NCBI RefSeq assembly: GCF_000426685.1
Contig: NZ_AUFV01000002.1
Span: 1 to 64,000 of the forward strand
Source of the DNA: Solimonas flava DSM 18980
GTDB taxonomy: Bacteria; Pseudomonadota; Gammaproteobacteria; Nevskiales; Nevskiaceae
Length of the DNA stretch: 64,000 nucleotides
Reading direction: 5' to 3'
Part shown: piece by piece, positions 17,629 through 27,336 of the stretch
How the letters are laid out: each line of letters opens with the position of its first letter
Numbering within the stretch: position 1 is the first letter of the stretch
Position numbers and translations under genes: made by a program
Notes under the pieces: generated by a model
What the model was told of the DNA's origin: nothing
What the model saw: only the letters and a program-made list of their open reading frames with translations
Database searches by the model: none

Positions 17629-18990
17629 TCACTCCTCCGTCGCCCACTGCTCGAGCATCTTCTCGAGGTAGTGGATGTGGTGCGTGCCTTCCTTGAACAC
17701 CGGGTCCGCCATGATGCGGCGCTGCAGCGGGATGTTGGTCTGGATGCCCTCGATCACCATTTCCGCCAGCGCCTGGCGCATGCGCGCGATCGCGCTCTTG
17801 CGGTCGGAGCCATAGGCGATCAGCTTGCCGATCATCGAGTCGTAGTGCGGCGGCACCTTGTAGCCGGCGTAGCAGTGCGAGTCGAGACGGATGCCCGGGC
17901 CGCCCGGCGCGTGGTACTTCTTGATCTCGCCGGGCGAGGGCACGAAGGTGCGCGCGTTCTCGGCGTTGATGCGGCACTCGATCGCGTGGCCGCGGAAGCG
18001 GATGTTGCCCTGCTTCTTCTTCAGCGGCTTGCCGTCGGCGATGCGGATCATTTCCTTGATCAGATCGACGCCGGTCACCATCTCCGTCACCGGGTGCTCG
18101 ACCTGGATGCGGGTGTTCATCTCGATGAAGTAGAAGCGGCCGTCCTCGTAGAGGAACTCGAAGGTGCCGGCGCCGCGGTAGCCGATGCGCTTGCACGCTT
18201 CGACGCAGAGCGTGCCGATCTCCTCGCGCTGCGCCTCGGTGATGCCCGGCGCCGGCGATTCCTCGACGACCTTCTGGTTGCGGCGCTGCATCGAGCAGTC
18301 GCGCTCGCCGAGGTGGATCGCGTTGCCCTGGCCGTCGGACAGCACCTGGAACTCGATGTGGCGTGGCGTCTCCAGGTACTTCTCCATGAACACGGAGCCG
18401 TCCTTGAACGCGGCCTGCGCCTCGGTGCGCGCGAGCTGGATCTTCTGGATCAGATCGCCTTCCGCGCGCACCACGTGCATGCCGCGGCCGCCGCCGCCGG
18501 AAGCAGCCTTGATCAGCACCGGATAGCCGACTTCGGCGGCGATGCGGATGCACTCGTCGTCGTCGTCCGGCAGCACGCCGTTGCTGCCCGGCACGCAGGG
18601 CACGCCGGCGGCGATCATCTCGGCCTTGGCGTTGGTCTTGCTGCCCATCAGGCGGATCGTCTCCGCGCGCGGGCCGATGAAGATGAAGCCGGATTTCTCG
18701 ACCGACTCGGCGAAGTCGGCGTTCTCGGACAGGAAGCCGTAGCCCGGATGGATGGCGTCGGCCTGGGTCACTTCGGCGGCGGAGATGATCGCCGCCATGT
18801 TCAGGTAGGAGCGCGCCGCCTGCGGCGGGCCGATGCAGACGGCCTCGTCGGCGAGCGCGACATGCTTCTGCTCGCGGTCGGCGGTCGAATAGACGGCGAC
18901 CGTCTTGATGCCCAGCTCGCGACAGCAGCGCAGGATGCGCAGGGCGATCTCACCGCGGTTGGCGATGAGGATTTTCTTGATCTCTTTCAT
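17629..18990 (-). CDS. accC: Acetyl-CoA carboxylase, biotin carboxylase subunit
   Basis: 453 residues (E. coli 449). It carboxylates the biotin on AccB with ATP and bicarbonate. The N-terminal [16 protein letters not shown], the ATP-grasp glycine loop [10 protein letters not shown] and the catalytic [14 protein letters not shown] are intact. It follows accB by 57 bases. The usual gammaproteobacterial neighbour prmA is not next to it here. Confidence 0.97.
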   Translation of the reverse strand: MKEIKKILIANRGEIALRILRCCRELGIKTVAVYSTADREQKHVALADEAVCIGPPQAARSYLNMAAIISAAEVTQADAIHPGYGFLSENADFAESVEKSGFIFIGPRAETIRLMGSKTNAKAEMIAAGVPCVPGSNGVLPDDDDECIRIAAEVGYPVLIKAASGGGGRGMHVVRAEGDLIQKIQLARTEAQAAFKDGSVFMEKYLETPRHIEFQVLSDGQGNAIHLGERDCSMQRRNQKVVEESPAPGITEAQREEIGTLCVEACKRIGYRGAGTFEFLYEDGRFYFIEMNTRIQVEHPVTEMVTGVDLIKEMIRIADGKPLKKKQGNIRFRGHAIECRINAENARTFVPSPGEIKKYHAPGGPGIRLDSHCYAGYKVPPHYDSMIGKLIAYGSDRKSAIARMRQALAEMVIEGIQTNIPLQRRIMADPVFKEGTHHIHYLEKMLEQWATEE

Positions 18991-19047
18991 CGCCGGGCAA
19001 CCCCGGCAAGCGCACGGGCGAGGCTCATGGTCGGATGCGCCATGGCC

Positions 19048-19491
19048 TTACTCGATGGCGAACAGCGGCTGGTCGAACTCGACCGGCTTTTCGTTCTCGG
19101 CGAGGACCTCGACGACGACGCCGGCCTTGTCGGCCTCGATCTGGTTGAGCATCTTCATCGCCTCGATGATGCACAGCACCTGGCCGGCCTTGACGGTCTG
19201 GCCGACTTCGACGAACGGCTTGGCGCCCGGCGACGGCGCGCGGTAGAAGGTGCCGACCATCGGCGCCTTGACGATGTGACGGTTGTCGGCCTTGGCCGGG
19301 ATCGCCGCCGCAGGGGCGGCCGGTGCGGCCACGGCCGCCGGGGCCGGAATCGGCGCGGCATAGACCGGCTGCATCGGCGCCGCCATCTGGCGGCTGATGC
19401 GCACTGATTCCTCACCCTCGCGCACTTCCAGCTCCGAGATGCCGGACTGCTCGACGAGATCGATCAGCGTCTTGATCTTGCGTAAATCCAT
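19048..19491 (-). CDS. accB: Acetyl-CoA carboxylase biotin carboxyl carrier protein
   Basis: 147 residues from the ATG at 19491, preceded by aggaggga. The N-terminal half ([18 protein letters not shown]) is the oligomerisation region, then an Ala/Pro linker (52-75), then the biotinyl domain with EAMKM and Lys113 as the biotin site. It carries the carboxyl group from AccC to the carboxyltransferase in fatty acid synthesis. Confidence 0.96.
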   Translation of the reverse strand: MDLRKIKTLIDLVEQSGISELEVREGEESVRISRQMAAPMQPVYAAPIPAPAAVAAPAAPAAAIPAKADNRHIVKAPMVGTFYRAPSPGAKPFVEVGQTVKAGQVLCIIEAMKMLNQIEADKAGVVVEVLAENEKPVEFDQPLFAIE

Positions 19492-19516
19492 TGCTCCCTC
19501 CTCAGGGATGCGCTTG

Positions 19517-19960
19517 TCAGTTTGGCGAAAGGCGTGCGTGCGCCGCCTGCAGCGCGAGCCGGTAGCCCAGCGCGCCACAGCCGGCGATGACGCCCGAAGC
19601 GATGTCGGACAGATACGAGTGCTTGCGGAACGGCTCGCGGGCGTGGACGTTCGACAGATGCACTTCGATGAACGGGATGGCGACGGCCAGCAGCGCGTCG
19701 CGCAGCGCCACGCTGGTATGCGTGTACGCGCCCGGGTTGATCAGGATGAAGGCGATGCCGTCGGCACGGGCCTGCTGGACGCGGTCGACCAGCGCGCCTT
19801 CATGATTGCTCTGGAAGCTCGACAGCTGGTGGCCGAGCCGCGCGGCCTCGGCGCCCAGCTCTCGCTCGATGTCGGCCAGGGTCTGGTGCCCGTACACGCC
19901 CGGCTCACGGGTGCCCAGCAGGTTCAGGTTGGGCCCGTTGATCAGCAGCAGGTGGCTCAA
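19517..19960 (-). CDS. aroQ: 3-dehydroquinate dehydratase, type II
   Basis: 147 residues if started at the TTG at 19960, which gives the family opening [14 protein letters not shown] directly. The catalytic lid [15 protein letters not shown] and NPGAYTHTS motifs are present. It makes 3-dehydroshikimate in the shikimate pathway. A longer start 20 codons upstream is possible but adds non-family sequence. The aroQ-accB-accC order is conserved in gammaproteobacteria. The 129 bases up to the TlpA gene may carry its own promoter. Confidence 0.92.
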   Translation of the reverse strand: MSHLLLINGPNLNLLGTREPGVYGHQTLADIERELGAEAARLGHQLSSFQSNHEGALVDRVQQARADGIAFILINPGAYTHTSVALRDALLAVAIPFIEVHLSNVHAREPFRKHSYLSDIASGVIAGCGALGYRLALQAAHARLSPN

Positions 19961-20089
19961 GCAGAGTGCTCGCGTTCTTGGTATGGCCCGATTCTGCCGC
20001 AGCCCTGTCGCCGAAAACAAGCGCGAAATCGGATTTACAGGCAGTTACCTACAAGATCGCGGCATTTCGGTGCGTTTGGCGGTCCTGGA

Positions 20090-20614
20090 TCAGGAGCGGC
20101 CGAGATGCCGCCGCAGCAGCTGCTCCAGCTGTTCGGCGCTCATGCCGCCGAGCACGCGTTCGGCGACGAAGCCGTCCGGATCGATCAGCACCGAGAACGG
20201 CAGCGCGCCGCGATCGTTGCCGAACTCGCGCATCGCGGCGTCGCCGGCGCTGAAGTTGGCGGCGACCGGGTAGTTGATCTGGAAGCGGCGCAGCAGCGGC
20301 TGCACCGCGGCCGGTTCGTCGAGCGCCGGACCGATGATCTGCAGGCCCAGCGAGCCGTAGTTGCTCTGCGCGGCGACCAGATGCGGCAGCTCGTCCATGC
20401 ACGGTGCGCACCACGAGGCCCAGAAGTTGATCAGCACCCAGCGTCCGCGCAGCGACGACAGCGCCAGCGTCTTGCCGTCGAGCGTCGAGAAGCTCAGCGC
20501 CGGGGCGATGGTCGTCGCGCGCTCGACCTTCGGCTGCGCGAAGTGCCGGTACGACAGCGCGCCGGCGGCGGCGCCGAGCAGGGCGAGGGCGATGAAGACG
20601 GCAGGCTTGCGCAT
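20090..20614 (-). CDS. TlpA-like periplasmic thiol:disulfide oxidoreductase
   Basis: 174 residues with an N-terminal membrane anchor (about 5-22) and a thioredoxin fold with active site WASWCAPC (Cys69, Cys72) and the cis-Pro in GALPFSVLID. TlpA/ResA proteins keep periplasmic thiols reduced and often serve cytochrome c maturation. It starts two bases after the stop of the DsbD N-domain gene, so the two are one unit. Here it stands where other genomes have the rest of dsbD. Confidence 0.9.
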   Translation of the reverse strand: MRKPAVFIALALLGAAAGALSYRHFAQPKVERATTIAPALSFSTLDGKTLALSSLRGRWVLINFWASWCAPCMDELPHLVAAQSNYGSLGLQIIGPALDEPAAVQPLLRRFQINYPVAANFSAGDAAMREFGNDRGALPFSVLIDPDGFVAERVLGGMSAEQLEQLLRRHLGRS

Positions 20615-20615
20615 G

Positions 20616-21074
20616 TCAGGGATTCAGCGTTTGCGTGAGGGTTTGCGGTGGATAGCAGACGCCGGCGTCGGCGCAGCCCTGGAAGCTGACGCGCAGTCGC
20701 AGCGGTTGCTGCGCCGCGGCCGCCGGCAGGTTCAGCGGCACCTCGGCTTCGAGCAGGCCGCGGTAGATCTGCACGGCGCCGAAATGCTCGTCGACGTGGT
20801 CGATGCCCTGCGGCAGGCGGATCGGCCGCAGGCCGGCCGCGGTCGGACCGAGCAGCTCGACGCGGATACGCTGGCGGTACAGGTAGTAGCCCGGCGCGAT
20901 GTTCCAGCTCAGATGCAGCTGCGCGCCGCGCCGCTCGATCGGCATCAGGTCGAAGGCCTGCGCCGCCGGCAGCAAGTCGTCGACGCTGGCGCGGCGCTCG
21001 AGGGCATTGCCCGGCGCGGCGCCGGCACTGGTGCAGGCGAGCAGGGCGAGGGCGGCGAAGCCGCGGGCAGGCAT
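20616..21074 (-). CDS. Stand-alone DsbD N-terminal (alpha) domain protein
   Basis: 152 residues: a signal peptide (about 1-20), then an immunoglobulin-like DsbD alpha domain with its redox pair in FQGCADAGVCYPP (Cys134, Cys140), the same spacing as in E. coli DsbD. The gene stops right after this domain. The eight-helix membrane (beta) domain and the thioredoxin (gamma) domain of full DsbD are absent. The ATG shares one base with the cutA stop. Electrons would have to come from another membrane protein, perhaps CcdA, or from the adjacent TlpA-like protein. Confidence 0.88.
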   Translation of the reverse strand: MPARGFAALALLACTSAGAAPGNALERRASVDDLLPAAQAFDLMPIERRGAQLHLSWNIAPGYYLYRQRIRVELLGPTAAGLRPIRLPQGIDHVDEHFGAVQIYRGLLEAEVPLNLPAAAAQQPLRLRVSFQGCADAGVCYPPQTLTQTLNP

Positions 21075-21433
21075 CAGGCGCACGAGGCGAGAATCCAGTC
21101 GAGATAGGGCGGGTGAACGGCCCCGACAGGGACCGCGACGATTTCCGGAAGTTCGTACCGATGCTCGCGCAGGATCGCCGCGCGCAGCGCTTCGAAGCCC
21201 GCGGCCGGGTGCTTGATCAGCAGCAGCGCTTCGTCCGCCTGCTCGACGGCGCCCTGCCAGCGGTAGATCGAGCGCAGCTGCGGCAGCACGCTGACGCAGG
21301 CCGCCAGACGCGCGTCGACCAGGTGCCGGGCGATGCGCTCGGCGGCGTCCGGCGGACAGCTGACCAGGGTGATCGCGAGCGCGGCGGCCGGCGCGGTGGC
21401 CGGCTGCGGCCCGGTGGCGGCGGAAGGATTCAT
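21074..21433 (-). CDS. cutA: Divalent cation tolerance protein CutA
   Basis: 119 residues from the ATG at 21433. LVDARLAACVSVLPQLRSIYRWQG and the EIVAVPV block are typical of this small trimeric protein. It is linked to copper and divalent-metal tolerance in E. coli, with an unclear mechanism. It comes first in the cutA-dsbD-type cluster as in E. coli. The Ala/Pro-rich 20-residue N-terminal tail is unusual. Confidence 0.93.
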   Translation of the reverse strand: MNPSAATGPQPATAPAAALAITLVSCPPDAAERIARHLVDARLAACVSVLPQLRSIYRWQGAVEQADEALLLIKHPAAGFEALRAAILREHRYELPEIVAVPVGAVHPPYLDWILASCA

Positions 21434-21461
21434 CGGCGCAAGCTTACCGATTCCGCGACGG

Positions 21462-22775
21462 CTACAGGAATTGCGCGAGCAGCCACAGATTGGCCGCACT
21501 GATTGCGACGAACAGGCTCCAGCCGGCGATGCGCGTCAGCGGACCATTGGCGAAGCTGCCCATGATGTCGCGCCGGCCGGTGAAGCGGAGCAGCGGGTAC
21601 AGCGCGAACGGCAGCTGCAGGCTCAGCACGACCTGACTCAGCACCAGCAGCGTGCCGACCGCGTGCTCGCCGAGCACGGCGACGCCGATGAAGGCCGGCA
21701 CCAGCGCCAGCGCGCGCGTGATCAGGTGCCGCCGCCAGCACGGAATCTTCAGATCGAGAAAGCCTTCCATGATGATCTGGCCGGCGATCGTGCCGGTGAA
21801 GGTCGAGCTCTGGCCGGCGGCGAGCAGGGCGATGCCGAACAGCAGCGCGGCCGCGGCGGTGCCGACCACCGGTTCGAGCAGACGGTAGGCGTCCTCGATG
21901 CTGGCGACGTCGGCATAGCCGGTGCCGTGGAACGCGGTCGCCGCCAGCACCAGGATCGCGCCGTTGACGAGCATCGCCAGTGCCAGCGACACGACGGTAT
22001 CGACGCGCAGGAAGCGGATCGCCTCGCGCCGCGCCGCCTCGCCTTCGCCGAGCCGTCGTGTCTGCACGATCGACGAGTGCAGGTAGAGGTTGTGCGGCAT
22101 CACCGTGGCGCCGACGATGCCGATCGCCAGGTACACCGCCTCGCGGTCGGTCGCCAGTCCGGCATGCGGCATCAGGCCCTCGCGCACCGCGCTCCATTCG
22201 GGGCCGGCCAGCAGCAGTTCGACGAGAAAGCACGACGCGATCGTCGCCACCAGCGCCAGCACGATCGCTTCGAGCCGGCGGAAGCCCTTGCCCTTGAGCC
22301 CGATGACGACCAGCGTGCTCGCCGCCGTCAGCACCACGCCGGTCAGCACGCTGACGCCGAACAGCAGATGCAGCGCGAGCGCGCTGCCGAGCACCTCGGC
22401 GAGATCGCAGGCGACGATCGCCAGCTCGGCGAGCAGCCACAGCGCGGTATTGGCGCGGCGGCCGTAATGCTCGCGCGACAGGCGCGCGAGATCGTAGCCG
22501 GTGGCGACGCCGAGTTTCATCGCCAGCGTCTGCAGCAACATCGCCGCGAGGCTGGCGGCGGCGACCACGAACAGCAGCGCATGGCCGTACTTGGCGCCGG
22601 CCTCGATGTCGGTCGCCCAGTTGCCGGGGTCCATGTAGCAGACCGAGACCAGCAGGCCGGGGCCGCAGAACGCCAGCAGCTTCTTCCACGCCGGCAGGCC
22701 GGGCCGGATCGCGATGCTGCCGCGCACCTCGGACGGACAGAACGGTGCGGTCGCGGTCGTCGGCAGCTTGAACAT
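21462..22775 (-). CDS. mntH: Nramp-family divalent metal transporter
   Basis: 437 residues from the ATG at 22775, with about 11 transmembrane helices. The metal-site motifs are DPGN (49-52) in helix 1 and ATVMPHNLYLHS in helix 6, as in proton-coupled Mn/Fe importers. It is divergent from the MATE gene, with 185 bases between the starts. I saw no clear MntR or Fur box. The ribosome site of this start is weak; upstream in-frame starts add unrelated arginine-rich sequence. Confidence 0.93.
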   Translation of the reverse strand: MFKLPTTATAPFCPSEVRGSIAIRPGLPAWKKLLAFCGPGLLVSVCYMDPGNWATDIEAGAKYGHALLFVVAAASLAAMLLQTLAMKLGVATGYDLARLSREHYGRRANTALWLLAELAIVACDLAEVLGSALALHLLFGVSVLTGVVLTAASTLVVIGLKGKGFRRLEAIVLALVATIASCFLVELLLAGPEWSAVREGLMPHAGLATDREAVYLAIGIVGATVMPHNLYLHSSIVQTRRLGEGEAARREAIRFLRVDTVVSLALAMLVNGAILVLAATAFHGTGYADVASIEDAYRLLEPVVGTAAAALLFGIALLAAGQSSTFTGTIAGQIIMEGFLDLKIPCWRRHLITRALALVPAFIGVAVLGEHAVGTLLVLSQVVLSLQLPFALYPLLRFTGRRDIMGSFANGPLTRIAGWSLFVAISAANLWLLAQFL

Positions 22776-22896
22776 GGAGGGACCGGGGGCGGAGCGGAGT
22801 GGATCGGCGCGGGCGTGGCGGGCGGACGCGCCCGCAGCGACGGCTGCGTCGTTCGTACTCTGGCATCGCCGCGCGAAAATGCCCAGACTACGCGCC

Positions 22897-22912
22897 CCGC
22901 CGGATCCGGCGG
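22897..22912. other. 16-bp perfect palindrome in the mntH/MATE divergent region
   Basis: ccgccggatccggcgg is a perfect palindrome followed on the + strand by cttttcg. A second hairpin, cccgccgacggcggg, follows at 22922-22936. It may be an operator for either divergent gene or a relic terminator. Only the symmetry is seen. Confidence 0.4.
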
Positions 22913-22960
22913 CTTTTCGTTCCCGCCGACGGCGGGAGATCACCTCTCGCGGTTGCCGAT

Positions 22961-24337
22961 ATGCACACTCTCGATCGAAACGTATTTCGCGCCGAGGCGC
23001 GCGAATACTTCAAGCTCGCCTGGCCGATCGTCGTCGCCCAGCTGTCCTTCGTCAGCATGGGCGCGGTCGACACCATTCTCGCCGGGCGCCTCGGCGCTGC
23101 GCCGCTGGCGGCGGTGGCCGTCGGCGCGAACGTCTTTTTCCTGATGTTCGTGTTCTTCTCCGGCCTGTTCATGGCGGTCTCGCCGATCGTCGCGCAGAAG
23201 ATCGGCGCGCGCCGCGATCCGCTCGAGATCGGCCGCTTCGTGCGCGGCGCGCTGCTGCTGGCGATCGTCATGGGCCTGCTGTGGACGGCGCTGCTGCTGC
23301 TGGTGCGCGAGCCGGTGCTCGACCTCCTCGGCCTGGCGTCCGACACGCGCGCCTACGCCGACGGCTATCTGCGCGCGATCGCGCTGGCGCCGGTGCCGGC
23401 CTGCATCAACTTCGTCCAGCGCAATGCCGCCGACGCGCACGGCCTGACGCGGCTGTCGCTGGTGTCGGGGCTGGTCGGCTTCGTCGTCAACGGCACACTC
23501 GGCTACGGGCTGATGTACGGCCGCCTCGGCCTGCCGGCGCTCGGCCCGGCCGGCGCCGGCTACGCGCTGGCGCTGGCCGACGTCTCGATGGTCTTCGTCT
23601 ACGCCGCGCAGTACTGGCGCACGCCGGTGCTGCGGGCGCTGCACATCCTCGGTCCGGGCGCATGGCCGTGGCGCGACGCGACGCGCCAGGTGCTGCAGCT
23701 CGGCCTGCCGATCGCCGCGATCCTGTTCGCCGAGTCGAGCCTGTTCCAGATCGGCGCGCTGATCGTCGCGCGCTTCGGCTCCGAGACCATGGCGGCGCAC
23801 CAGATCGCGATCAACTTCACCTCGGTGATGTTCATGATCCCGCTGTCGGTCGGCATGGCCGCGACGGTGCGCGTCGGCCTCGCCGCCGGTGCCGGCGACG
23901 CCGACGCGGTCGCGCTGCGCGGCCGCGTCGGCATGGCGATCGGCATCGGCTTCGCCGTGTTCTCGGCGAGCCTGATGCTGCTGCTGCCCGGCCCCATCGT
24001 CGCGCTCTACACCAACGTCGCCCCGGTCGCGAAGCTGGCGCTGGGCTTCCTCGTCTACGCGGCGATCTTCCAGATCGTCGACTGCATCCAGGCGACGGCG
24101 AACGGCGCGCTGCGCGGCATCAAGGACACGCGCCTGCCGATGCTGATCACCATCACCGCGTACTGGATCGTCGGCCTGCCGCTCGCGGCCTGGCTGGCGC
24201 TGCGCACGGAGCTCGGGCCGGCCGGGGTGTGGTGCGGCTTCATCGTCGGCCTGACGGTCGCGGCGATCGGTCTGGCGCTGCGCTTCCTGCGCCGCACGGC
24301 GCCGGCGGCCGTGCTGCTCGACGCCGCGCGAGGCTGA
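22961..24337 (+). CDS. MATE-family efflux transporter (NorM type)
   Basis: 458 residues with 12 predicted helices in two related halves (about 15-220 and 240-455). WPIVVAQLSFVSMGAVDTILAGRLG in helix 1 is the NorM signature region. Such pumps expel cationic drugs or metabolites in exchange for Na+ or H+. The ATG at 22961 is chosen because homology begins there; the frame is open farther upstream without coding character. Confidence 0.92.
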   Translation: MHTLDRNVFRAEAREYFKLAWPIVVAQLSFVSMGAVDTILAGRLGAAPLAAVAVGANVFFLMFVFFSGLFMAVSPIVAQKIGARRDPLEIGRFVRGALLLAIVMGLLWTALLLLVREPVLDLLGLASDTRAYADGYLRAIALAPVPACINFVQRNAADAHGLTRLSLVSGLVGFVVNGTLGYGLMYGRLGLPALGPAGAGYALALADVSMVFVYAAQYWRTPVLRALHILGPGAWPWRDATRQVLQLGLPIAAILFAESSLFQIGALIVARFGSETMAAHQIAINFTSVMFMIPLSVGMAATVRVGLAAGAGDADAVALRGRVGMAIGIGFAVFSASLMLLLPGPIVALYTNVAPVAKLALGFLVYAAIFQIVDCIQATANGALRGIKDTRLPMLITITAYWIVGLPLAAWLALRTELGPAGVWCGFIVGLTVAAIGLALRFLRRTAPAAVLLDAARG

Positions 24338-24542
24338 GCGCGCCGGCGCGCTGCCGGCCGCTGCCGCGCGCAGCCGCAGCGCCCGGCGCCGTGGTGTTCG
24401 GTCGCCGCCGCCGCAGGCGCTGACGCGTTGCCGCGGCGTCGGCAGCATGTCTATGCTCCGCGGCCGGGCGCCCGGGGGCGCACCCGCCGGCAGTGCGAAG
24501 GTGCCGCGCGGGAATCCTGATATCCGACCACCGGACCGATTG

Positions 24543-26468
24543 ATGAAAACTGCTGCGTCGCTGTCTGCCGGACTGCTGCTGTCTGCCGCTCTCGCGTTTG
24601 CCGCCCCTGCCGCCGTCGGCGCCGCGCCGGCGCGCGTCACGCCGATGACGCCGGACGTCGTGACGGCCTACGACGAACTGCGCCCGTCGGCCGACTTCAT
24701 CAAGCGCGTCGAGATGGTGCCGATGCGCGACGGCGTGAAGCTGTACACCGTGATTTTCATGCGCAAGGGCGTGAAGAACGCGCCGATCCTGCTGTCGCGC
24801 ACGCCGTACGACGCCAAGAAGTCGACCGAGCGCGTCGCCAGCCAGAAGCTCACCGAGGTGCTGCCGGCGATGGACGCGCCGTTCGTCGACGACGGCTACA
24901 TCCGCGTCTACCAGGACATCCGCGGCCTGCACCACTCGGAAGGCGAGTGGATCATGAACCGCCCGCTCACCGGGCCGCTCAACGACAGCGGCATCGACGA
25001 GTCGACCGACGCCTACGACACCATCGACTGGCTGGTGAAGAACGTCGCCGAGAGCAACGGCAAGGTCGGCATCATCGGTTCGAGCTATCTCGGCTTCACG
25101 GCGCTGATGGCCGAGATCGATCCGCATCCGGCGCTCAAGGCCGCCGCGCCGCAGAGCCCGATGGTCGACGGCTGGCGCGGCGACGACTGGTTCCACAACG
25201 GTGCGTTTCGCGTCAGCAGCTTCGACTACGCGCTGGAGATGAGCCAGGACAAGGGCAGCGGCAGCGAGATTCCGCACGGTGCCGGCGACGACTACACGCT
25301 CTATCTCAAGGCCGGTTCGGCCGGCGACTTCGCGCGGCAATGGGGGCTCGACGCGATTCCGTTCGTGCAGAAGCTGATGCAGAACCCGGCGTACACGCCG
25401 TTCTGGTCGCTGCAGGCGGTCGACGCGCTGATGGCGCAGCGGCCGCTGACGGTGCCGACGATGCTGATCGTCGGCCAGTGGGACCAGGAGGATTCGTACG
25501 GCGCGCCGGCCGTCTACCGGGCGCTCGCGAATTCGCAACAGCGCCGGGCGCCGGTCTCGCTGGTCATCGGCCCGTGGCGCCACTCCGGCGTCAATCACTA
25601 CGGCTACGAGCTCGGTGCGCTGACCTTCCGCGGCGACACCGCCGCCGAGTTCCGCACGCGCTATCTCAAGCCGTTCTTCGACCACTACCTCAAGGACGGT
25701 GCGGACCCGCGCACGCCGGCGGCGCTGAGCTACGCGACCGGCGCCGATCGCTGGAACGAATCGCCGCGCTGGCCGATGGGCACGCCGACGCCGCTGTATC
25801 TGAGCGCCGGCTTCGGTCTCAGCTTCGACAAGCCCGCGCAGGCCGGCCACGACGACTACGTGTCCGATCCGGCCAAGCCCGTGCCGTTCCTGCCGCGGCC
25901 GATCCACATGGGCGATCCGTTCCAGTGGAAGCCGTGGCTGGTGCACGACCAGCGCTTCGTCTCGGACCGCCCGGACGTGCTGGTCTACGAAAGCGCGCCG
26001 CTCGACGCGCCGCTGCACATCATGGGCGCGCCGGGCGTCGAGCTGTACGCGGCGACCTCGGGCCGCGACAGCGACTGGGTCGTCAAGCTGATCGACATCT
26101 ACCCGGACGACTCGCCGGAACCGGCCAAGGAAGGTTCCAAGCCGAGCCTGGCCGGCTTCGAGCTGCCGGTCGGCATCGAGATCTTCCGCGGCCGCTACGT
26201 GCACGGCTTCGACGCGCCGCGGGCGCTGACGCCGGGCAAGGTCGAGACCTACCGCTTCGAGCTGCCGAACGTCGATCACGTGTTCCTGCCGGGGCATCGC
26301 ATCGGCGTGCAGGTGCAGTCCAGCCTGTTCCCGCTCTACGACCGCAATCCGCAAACCTGGGTCGACAACCTCTTCGAAGCGCGGCCCGCCGATTACCGGG
26401 CGGCGACCCAGAGCGTCCATCGCGGCGCCGCGCAGGCCAGCCGCCTGCTGCTGCCGGTCGTGCGCTGA
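24543..26468 (+). CDS. Exported CocE/NonD-family serine hydrolase
   Basis: 641 residues with a signal peptide (about 1-28). The X-Pro dipeptidyl-peptidase (S15)-like hydrolase domain has nucleophile Ser181 in IIGSSYLGF, the acid in VGQWDQED and His in GPWRHSG. A jelly-roll C-terminal domain (about 410-640) completes the CocE layout. Family members cleave cocaine esters, glutaryl-7-ACA, alpha-amino-acid esters or X-Pro peptides. The substrate here is unknown. It reads in the same direction as the MATE gene 205 bases upstream. Confidence 0.9.
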   Translation: MKTAASLSAGLLLSAALAFAAPAAVGAAPARVTPMTPDVVTAYDELRPSADFIKRVEMVPMRDGVKLYTVIFMRKGVKNAPILLSRTPYDAKKSTERVASQKLTEVLPAMDAPFVDDGYIRVYQDIRGLHHSEGEWIMNRPLTGPLNDSGIDESTDAYDTIDWLVKNVAESNGKVGIIGSSYLGFTALMAEIDPHPALKAAAPQSPMVDGWRGDDWFHNGAFRVSSFDYALEMSQDKGSGSEIPHGAGDDYTLYLKAGSAGDFARQWGLDAIPFVQKLMQNPAYTPFWSLQAVDALMAQRPLTVPTMLIVGQWDQEDSYGAPAVYRALANSQQRRAPVSLVIGPWRHSGVNHYGYELGALTFRGDTAAEFRTRYLKPFFDHYLKDGADPRTPAALSYATGADRWNESPRWPMGTPTPLYLSAGFGLSFDKPAQAGHDDYVSDPAKPVPFLPRPIHMGDPFQWKPWLVHDQRFVSDRPDVLVYESAPLDAPLHIMGAPGVELYAATSGRDSDWVVKLIDIYPDDSPEPAKEGSKPSLAGFELPVGIEIFRGRYVHGFDAPRALTPGKVETYRFELPNVDHVFLPGHRIGVQVQSSLFPLYDRNPQTWVDNLFEARPADYRAATQSVHRGAAQASRLLLPVVR

Positions 26469-26554
26469 ACGGCGCTGCCGTCCGCGCCCGCGCGCCTGCG
26501 GACGGCGCGCGGGCAGGGCGCGCGCCTTATCGCCAAGCGGTCTTGGCTTATGCC

Positions 26555-26585
26555 TTGAAGTCGTCAGGGGCGGGGTTCTTAATAC
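26555..26585 (+). promoter_or_regulatory. Candidate promoter of the peroxiredoxin gene
   Basis: ttgaag (26555-26560) and taatac (26580-26585) are 19 bases apart, about 35 bases before the start. The spacing is slightly long. I found no convincing OxyR site. Confidence 0.3.
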
Positions 26586-26617
26586 GGGCCTTCCTCACCG
26601 CCGGACGGAGACCCGAC

Positions 26618-27256
26618 ATGACCTTGAGACTGGGCGACATCGCACCCGATTTCGAAGCCGAGACCACCGAAGGCCGCATCCGCTTCCACGAGTGGCTCGG
26701 CAATTCCTGGGGCGTGCTGTTCTCGCACCCGAAGAACTACACGCCGGTCTGCACGACCGAGCTCGGCTATACCGCCAAGCTCAAGCCGGAGTTCGACAAG
26801 CGCCACGTCAAGGCGATCGGCCTGTCGGTCGACAAGCTCGAGGACCACTACGGCTGGAGCAAGGACATCGAGGAGACGCAGGGCGCGGCGCTGAACTTCC
26901 CGCTGATCGCCGACGCCGACCGCAAGGTCGCCGATCTCTACGACATGATCCATCCGAACGCCAGCGACAGCTTCACCGTGCGCAGCGTGTTCATCATCGA
27001 CCCGAACAAGAAGATCCGCCTGATCATCACCTACCCGGCGTCGACCGGCCGCAACTTCGACGAAATCCTGCGCGTCATCGACTCGCTGCAGCTGACCGAT
27101 CAGTACAAGGTCGCCACGCCGGTCAACTGGAAGCCGGGCGAGGACGTCATCATCGTGCCGGCGCTCAAGGACGAGGACGCCAGGAAGCTGTTCCCGCAGG
27201 GCTGGAAGGCGCTGAAGCCGTATCTGCGTCTGGTCGCCCAGCCGAAGAAGGGCTGA
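26618..27256 (+). CDS. 1-Cys peroxiredoxin (Prx6 type)
   Basis: 212 residues, the Prx6 length. The peroxidatic Cys45 lies in HPKNYTPVCTTELG and the catalytic Arg in FTVRSVFIIDP. The C-terminal extension PVNWKPGEDVIIVPAL is diagnostic for the Prx6 subfamily. It reduces hydrogen peroxide and lipid peroxides in the cytosol, with an unknown external thiol donor. A terminator follows directly, so it is probably monocistronic. Confidence 0.95.
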   Translation: MTLRLGDIAPDFEAETTEGRIRFHEWLGNSWGVLFSHPKNYTPVCTTELGYTAKLKPEFDKRHVKAIGLSVDKLEDHYGWSKDIEETQGAALNFPLIADADRKVADLYDMIHPNASDSFTVRSVFIIDPNKKIRLIITYPASTGRNFDEILRVIDSLQLTDQYKVATPVNWKPGEDVIIVPALKDEDARKLFPQGWKALKPYLRLVAQPKKG

Positions 27257-27276
27257 GCCGGGCCGATGCATCTTGA

Positions 27277-27302
27277 AGGGCCGCCGCGAGGCGGCCCTTT
27301 TG
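27277..27302 (+). terminator. Terminator after the peroxiredoxin gene
   Basis: gggccgcc-gcga-ggcggccc followed by tttt starts 21 bases after the stop, in the gap facing the convergent tatD. Confidence 0.88.
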
Positions 27303-27336
27303 CGTCAGGGGCGCGCCAGCGCCAGCGCCGGCGCGG

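Noticed and set aside
14203-19407. A 1,734-residue open frame on the + strand
   Set aside because: It runs antisense to the permease, thiolase, accC and accB. It is His/Arg/Asp-rich low-complexity sequence typical of GC-rich shadow frames and has no domain.
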